Source: Halichondria panicea
Taxonomy: Eukaryota; Porifera; Demospongiae; Suberitida; Halichondriidae
DNA length: 64,000 nucleotides
Direction: 5' to 3'
Assembly (NCBI RefSeq): GCF_963675165.1
Contig: NC_087384.1
Location: 3,432,501 to 3,496,500 of the forward strand
Shown here: positions 61,501 to 64,000 of the stretch, piece by piece
Position numbering within the stretch: position 1 is the first letter of the stretch
How the letters are laid out: each line of letters begins with the position of its first letter
Notes under the pieces: generated by a model
What the model saw: only the letters and a program-made list of their open reading frames with translations
Databases searched by the model: none
What the model was told of the DNA's origin: nothing
Translations under genes and position numbers: made by a program

Positions 61501-64000
61501 TTGCTATGATCTAAAATGCTTAGACACTGTTTAGGAAGTTTCCACATGATTTAGAAGTCCTCAGGGCTCACTGCGTTCGGGATACTACAACCAGCCCTTT
61601 GGGCTTCTAAATTATGTAGAAACTTCCTAAACAGTGTCTAACTATTATAATTATAGTAACATTATAATGTGTTTGCAAAACCTCTTAGAAACTAAGCGTG
61701 GCTCTGTTGAAATTATTTCATTGTCTACCTGCATGCTAATAATTTGCTGTCTTACTCAATTTGGGCTACTTTAATAATAATTATGTTTATGGTGTTTTAT
61801 CGCTTCTATTACAATTTTTGGTGATTCCAACAGCATGCGGATTCAGGAATTGAAGATCTGTGCCTCACATTCACTTGGGAAGAGAACCTGCTAGGAAAAG
61901 TATGATGATTATATGAATAGTACATATTTCGAATATCTATACATGTAGACTATCACCCATGAACTGTTATTGGGAGGAAGCCTAATGGAAGTCACAGCTG
62001 AAAACAAGTAAGATTTAATAATAATTGAGCAGCATTAATTTTAGTTTTACTACAAACAGTCCAGAAAAAACGTATGCAATGTGAAAGTTGCTAGAATTGG
62101 CTGGGAAGCCCCATACAACGTCATCAATGACTAGGTTTCGCTTGAGTTGGTGAACCATAAATGTTAGATACTTGTAATTCCATATTCTGAACTTTTTATA
62201 GCCGCTCCCCCAATCGCATCAACATTCATATTGCAAACGTTTTTTCTTTCAAAAATTACAGTACACTTTGCTAATCCGGCTCTCTGAAGCACGGTCACCT
62301 CGATATACCCGTTGCTACGTTTGGCATAGATTGCTAGCTTGAATTATTAATACACAAAACTCACTCTGAAATGGGGCCACCTCGCCGTATACTGGTCAGT
62401 TTTGGCTGCCTCAAACTTAAGTAATATTTATATCACACTGATTAGCTAGCAATAAGTGTTTTAATGTGTGCTCGAACGTAGCAAGTGCATTACTCAACCG
62501 AGAGCATTATTCATCATCCGAGTGCACCATCATTAAAAACACATTGGCTAGCTAAGTGTGTTATTGCTGATCATGAAGCCAAAAACCCTGTTCAAGCTGG
62601 TTTTCAGATTAGAAAAAAAGCTACCTAGCTGTATTGCATTTTGAGATGGCTGGGATTAATAAATCACGAGTATTATAAAAAAAAGTGTGCAATAACAACG
62701 TATTGCCAAGTCATTTAAAGTACAGTCACATGACTGGATTTGATGGATGTCATTAGCTGTAGGCTTTACTTTTTCGCTTGTTTTTGTTTGTTCTCAATGA
62801 GCTAGAGATGATGGGAGGCACTAAAGAAGGACATGATGGATGTGAAAGAAAAAGGAAAGCCTGTTACCACATACATTTTTTTGAACGTGGGCAATATATA
62901 AGCCCACAATCGTGACGTAGAGTATTTTCCCACGAATTAATTAAGACACTAGAAAATCTACGGAAGTATAAGGCCCAGGATCTAGGAGCAGACGACTGAG
63001 AGACCAATCCCAGTGCAGAACCAGCAAGAACCAGCATGCCCAGCTCTGATGGCAAGTAGCTCAGTAAATGATAATGATGACTATAAGCTATTAGTCTAGC
63101 AAATCTAGCTCAGCATGGTACAACAAAACTGTATATAGATGAATAGTAGAATCTAAAGTCTATTTGACCTTCATAAAGTTGTCATAACTATATATATGTC
63201 ATACGTACTTCAATGAAATTCATATACCATCTTTGTTAAAAAGCGCTTCTATCTATATGCCTGCATGGGAACGAGGCTAGCTGTAGGTCACATGATCAGC
63301 AATAATGTACGTTTATTACGGCCGGATATGACGTTTTGGGTGTAATGATGTTTTGGGTGTAGTTTGGCAGATGAAAATTGGATACACTTAATTATAGATT
63401 CAAGGTAGCACCGCCACAGCTATTTTCTGAAATGCAGCCAGCTCGCTATTGCGGCCAAACTGCACTGTCTCAAGAGTGACTAATTATATATGTGTTTCCA
63501 AACATTTTGCGTTGTGTGTCAATTACAATGGAACCTCCATATAACGGACACTATTGGGGAAAAGCCTTTTGGCCGTTATATGATAGGTGCAGCTTGTACC
63601 ACTTGTTATATAAAACGATACTTTCTGCATAATTATACTTAAATATACATGTTCTACTTATGCACATGTACGTATGCATGTGTATCACTATAGTGTGTGA
63701 ACATAATTATTATACCATCTTCTATATTCATAGGATTAGCTATGTGCACAGGATGGCGCACTTTATGCTGTATACACAACTGAAGCAACAATCTATTGCT
63801 TTTCTCAAGGGGTTTCATTCTGTCATCTCACCATCTTGGATTGGTACATTCTCTCCCACTGAATTACAGAGCATAATTTCTGGTGAACAGGTCGACTTTG
63901 ATGTTGATGACTTAAGGTAAGAGGGCACACATATTCTTGTACTTGGCTAAACAAAATAATGTTATAGAGCCTAATAGTTATAATAGCCTAGGTAACTGCT
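49596..64000 (+). CDS. UBE3B: Ubiquitin-protein ligase E3B (HECT), 3' end missing
   Basis: Twenty-six exons before the window ends; the larger are 53302-53406, 54755-54860, 54932-55049, 55801-55913, 55958-56076, 56131-56440, 57396-57611, 57680-57779, 57838-58032, 59046-59144, 59203-59310, 59360-59497 and 63734-63916. Others: 49596-49631, 50621-50670, 50718-50767, 51104-51168, 52920-52976, 53466-53513, 53741-53789, 54490-54578, 54635-54705, 55101-55135, 55185-55220, 61834-61899, 61949-62007. That gives about 873 residues, all phases consistent. The HECT E3 accepts ubiquitin from an E2 on a catalytic cysteine. Seen: an N-terminal IQ-like stretch, [33 protein letters not shown], and the HECT domain from [18 protein letters not shown] through [42 protein letters not shown] to [17 protein letters not shown]. 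Wording fits UBE3B better than UBE3C. The last roughly 110 residues, with the active cysteine, lie beyond the window. The first two exons are the least certain. Confidence 0.94.
49700..50003. mobile_element. Inverted-repeat element with CACCTATCAATGTG ends
   Basis: Left ACACCTATCAATGTGTTGCC then a C run; right a G run then GACACATTGATAGGTGC. Inside are repeated TGGGGGA and TCCCCCA-type words. About 300 bases, no coding sequence. It lies in UBE3B intron 1, close to the shared promoter. Confidence 0.75.
51640..52135. repeat. Direct repeat, one copy carrying an insertion
   Basis: Two near-identical units, from TTATAGACTATTATTTGTTT through CATCCAGGGTGTCATACAGG to TTGAAATAACAGTTGACC. Copy 1 starts about 51654 and is interrupted at 51783-51965. 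Copy 2, from about 51994 to 52133, is uninterrupted. A related inverted stretch (CCTGTATGACACCCTG) follows at about 52187-52202. It lies in UBE3B intron 4. Confidence 0.8.
51783..51965. mobile_element. 183-bp TA-target inverted-repeat insertion
   Basis: Ends CTGGAGTTTGCAGAATCTTT GCAACAC and GTGTTGCAAAGATTCTGCAA ACTCCAG are exact inverted copies over 27 bases. TA flanks it on both sides (51781-51782, 51966-51967), while the sister repeat at 52112-52113 has a single TA in the same context. This is the pattern of Tc1/mariner-type MITEs. Confidence 0.85.
52276..52833. mobile_element. Inverted-repeat element, AGAGGGATTGGAAACGG type
   Basis: Left CATAGATAGAGTAGAAGAGG GATTGGAAACGGAAGT; right ACTTCCGTTTCCAATCCCTC TTCTACTCTACTC then CTATGGACTCATC. 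About 560 bases, intronic, just before UBE3B exon 5. Related to 18745-19305. Confidence 0.75.
53220..53249. repeat. ACATGT tandem repeat
   Basis: About five units of TACATG in a row, within an intron rich in the same palindromic word. Confidence 0.9.
56584..57339. mobile_element. Fold-back element with tandem-repeat arms
   Basis: Outer ends GAGGTACACACATGTAGGC and GCCTACTATGTGTGTACCTC mirror each other. The left arm (about 56600-56815) is built of repeated units such as GAGGCTACGTCAATTCAACT. The right arm (about 57125-57310) is built of the reverse unit, such as CAGTTGAATTGCCGTAGC. The middle, about 300 bases, is unrelated and AT-rich. It lies in the UBE3B intron before the 57396 exon. Confidence 0.75.
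58590..58810 (+). repeat. 3' part of a TGCCTCGG-family copy
   Basis: AGAGAGCTGCAAGGCTCTGC, TGATCGTTTTTAACAACAAT and CACCTGCGTGCTTTCATTAT match the 3' half of 4370-4918. UBE3B intron. Confidence 0.65.
59585..59900 (+). repeat. Diverged TGCCTCGG-family copy
   Basis: TGTGTGTCTGTGTGTCTGTT, CAGCTGTAACTGCTCAACGG and TATAGGCTTCTAGCCACG blocks are in family order, with the ends degraded. UBE3B intron. Confidence 0.55.
60140..60205 (-). repeat. GCCTCTCGCC repeat, reverse copy
   Basis: TTTTTGAGCGAAGCAAAACA TGGCGAGAGGC followed by TTGCAACAC is the reverse complement of the repeat at 1912-1980. Confidence 0.6.
61021..61413. mobile_element. MITE-like element with TACCGTATATCTTC ends
   Basis: Left TACCGTATATCTTCGGACAG, right GATAAATTAGAAGATATACG GTA. 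TGTCCGGATATTTAGAAC and GTGTCCGGGGTAATTAGAA recur inside. UBE3B intron. Confidence 0.75.
61521..61640. repeat. 120-bp hairpin with 40-bp arms
   Basis: TAGACACTGTTTAGGAAGTT TCCACATGATTTAGAAGTCC is mirrored by GGGCTTCTAAATTATGTAGA AACTTCCTAAACAGTGTCTA with about three mismatches; the loop is about 40 bases. UBE3B intron. Confidence 0.85.
62275..63480. repeat. Split copy of the CTATTCCGG element
   Basis: 62275-62410 reads CTAATCCGGCTCTCTGAAGC and the following family words; 63400-63480 reads GCTATTTTCTGAAATGCAGC, GCGGCCAAACTGCACTGTCT. Together they match the two halves of 14075-14365, separated by about 1 kb of other sequence, which may be a later insertion. UBE3B intron. Confidence 0.5.

Noticed and set aside
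1-64000. CRISPR arrays, bacterial operons or viral genes
   Set aside because: No regularly spaced direct repeats, no prokaryotic gene layout, and no recognisable viral, reverse transcriptase or transposase frame.

Overview
The window looks like a stretch of an early-branching animal genome, most likely a demosponge. It is AT-rich. Its genes are split into many short exons with standard GT...AG introns. A LIM-homeobox gene marks it as metazoan, and cilia and kinetochore genes fit a eukaryotic core set. The introns are full of short inverted-repeat elements. Species cannot be fixed from sequence alone. The sponge assignment is inferred from protein divergence and repeat style, not from a diagnostic marker.

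Seven protein-coding genes fill almost the whole window. I rebuilt their exons by hand from splice sites, reading phase and similarity to known families. For all six complete genes the summed coding length is an exact multiple of three with no internal stop. In order: (1) an oxysterol-binding-protein-related lipid transfer protein of the OSBPL10/11 type, minus strand, 246-8900; (2) LRRC43, a leucine-rich-repeat protein, plus, 9194-18389; (3) ZPR1, a double zinc-finger eEF1A-binding protein, plus, 21403-33398; (4) a KNL1-like kinetochore scaffold, minus, 33501-41200; (5) an LHX1/5-type LIM-homeobox factor, plus, 41486-47034; (6) EIF4H, minus, 47255-49301; (7) UBE3B, a HECT ubiquitin ligase, plus, from 49596 and running off the right edge.

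The layout is compact at gene ends. Three divergent pairs (OSBPL/LRRC43, KNL1/LHX, EIF4H/UBE3B) have start codons separated by 293, 285 and 294 bases, which suggests shared two-way promoters. Two convergent pairs (ZPR1/KNL1, LHX/EIF4H) have stop codons only 102 and 220 bases apart. The one sizeable gene-free stretch is 18390-21402, which holds repeats. The genes do not form one pathway.

Most non-coding sequence is short non-autonomous mobile elements. They include a set whose ends read TACCGTAT, a family beginning TGCCTCGGTGCGCATGCGC, a family carrying AGGCCG/CGGCCT ends, a CAGAGGAGG-ended family (one member encloses a broken HIRAN-like reading frame), a fold-back element with tandem-repeat arms, and a TA-target insertion whose empty site survives in a neighbouring duplicate. 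No rRNA, tRNA, CRISPR array or viral gene was recognised. The clearest candidates for new biology are the KNL1-like gene, the evenly spaced divergent promoters, the PH-less lipid-transfer protein with a VAP-binding motif, and the nested palindromic elements.
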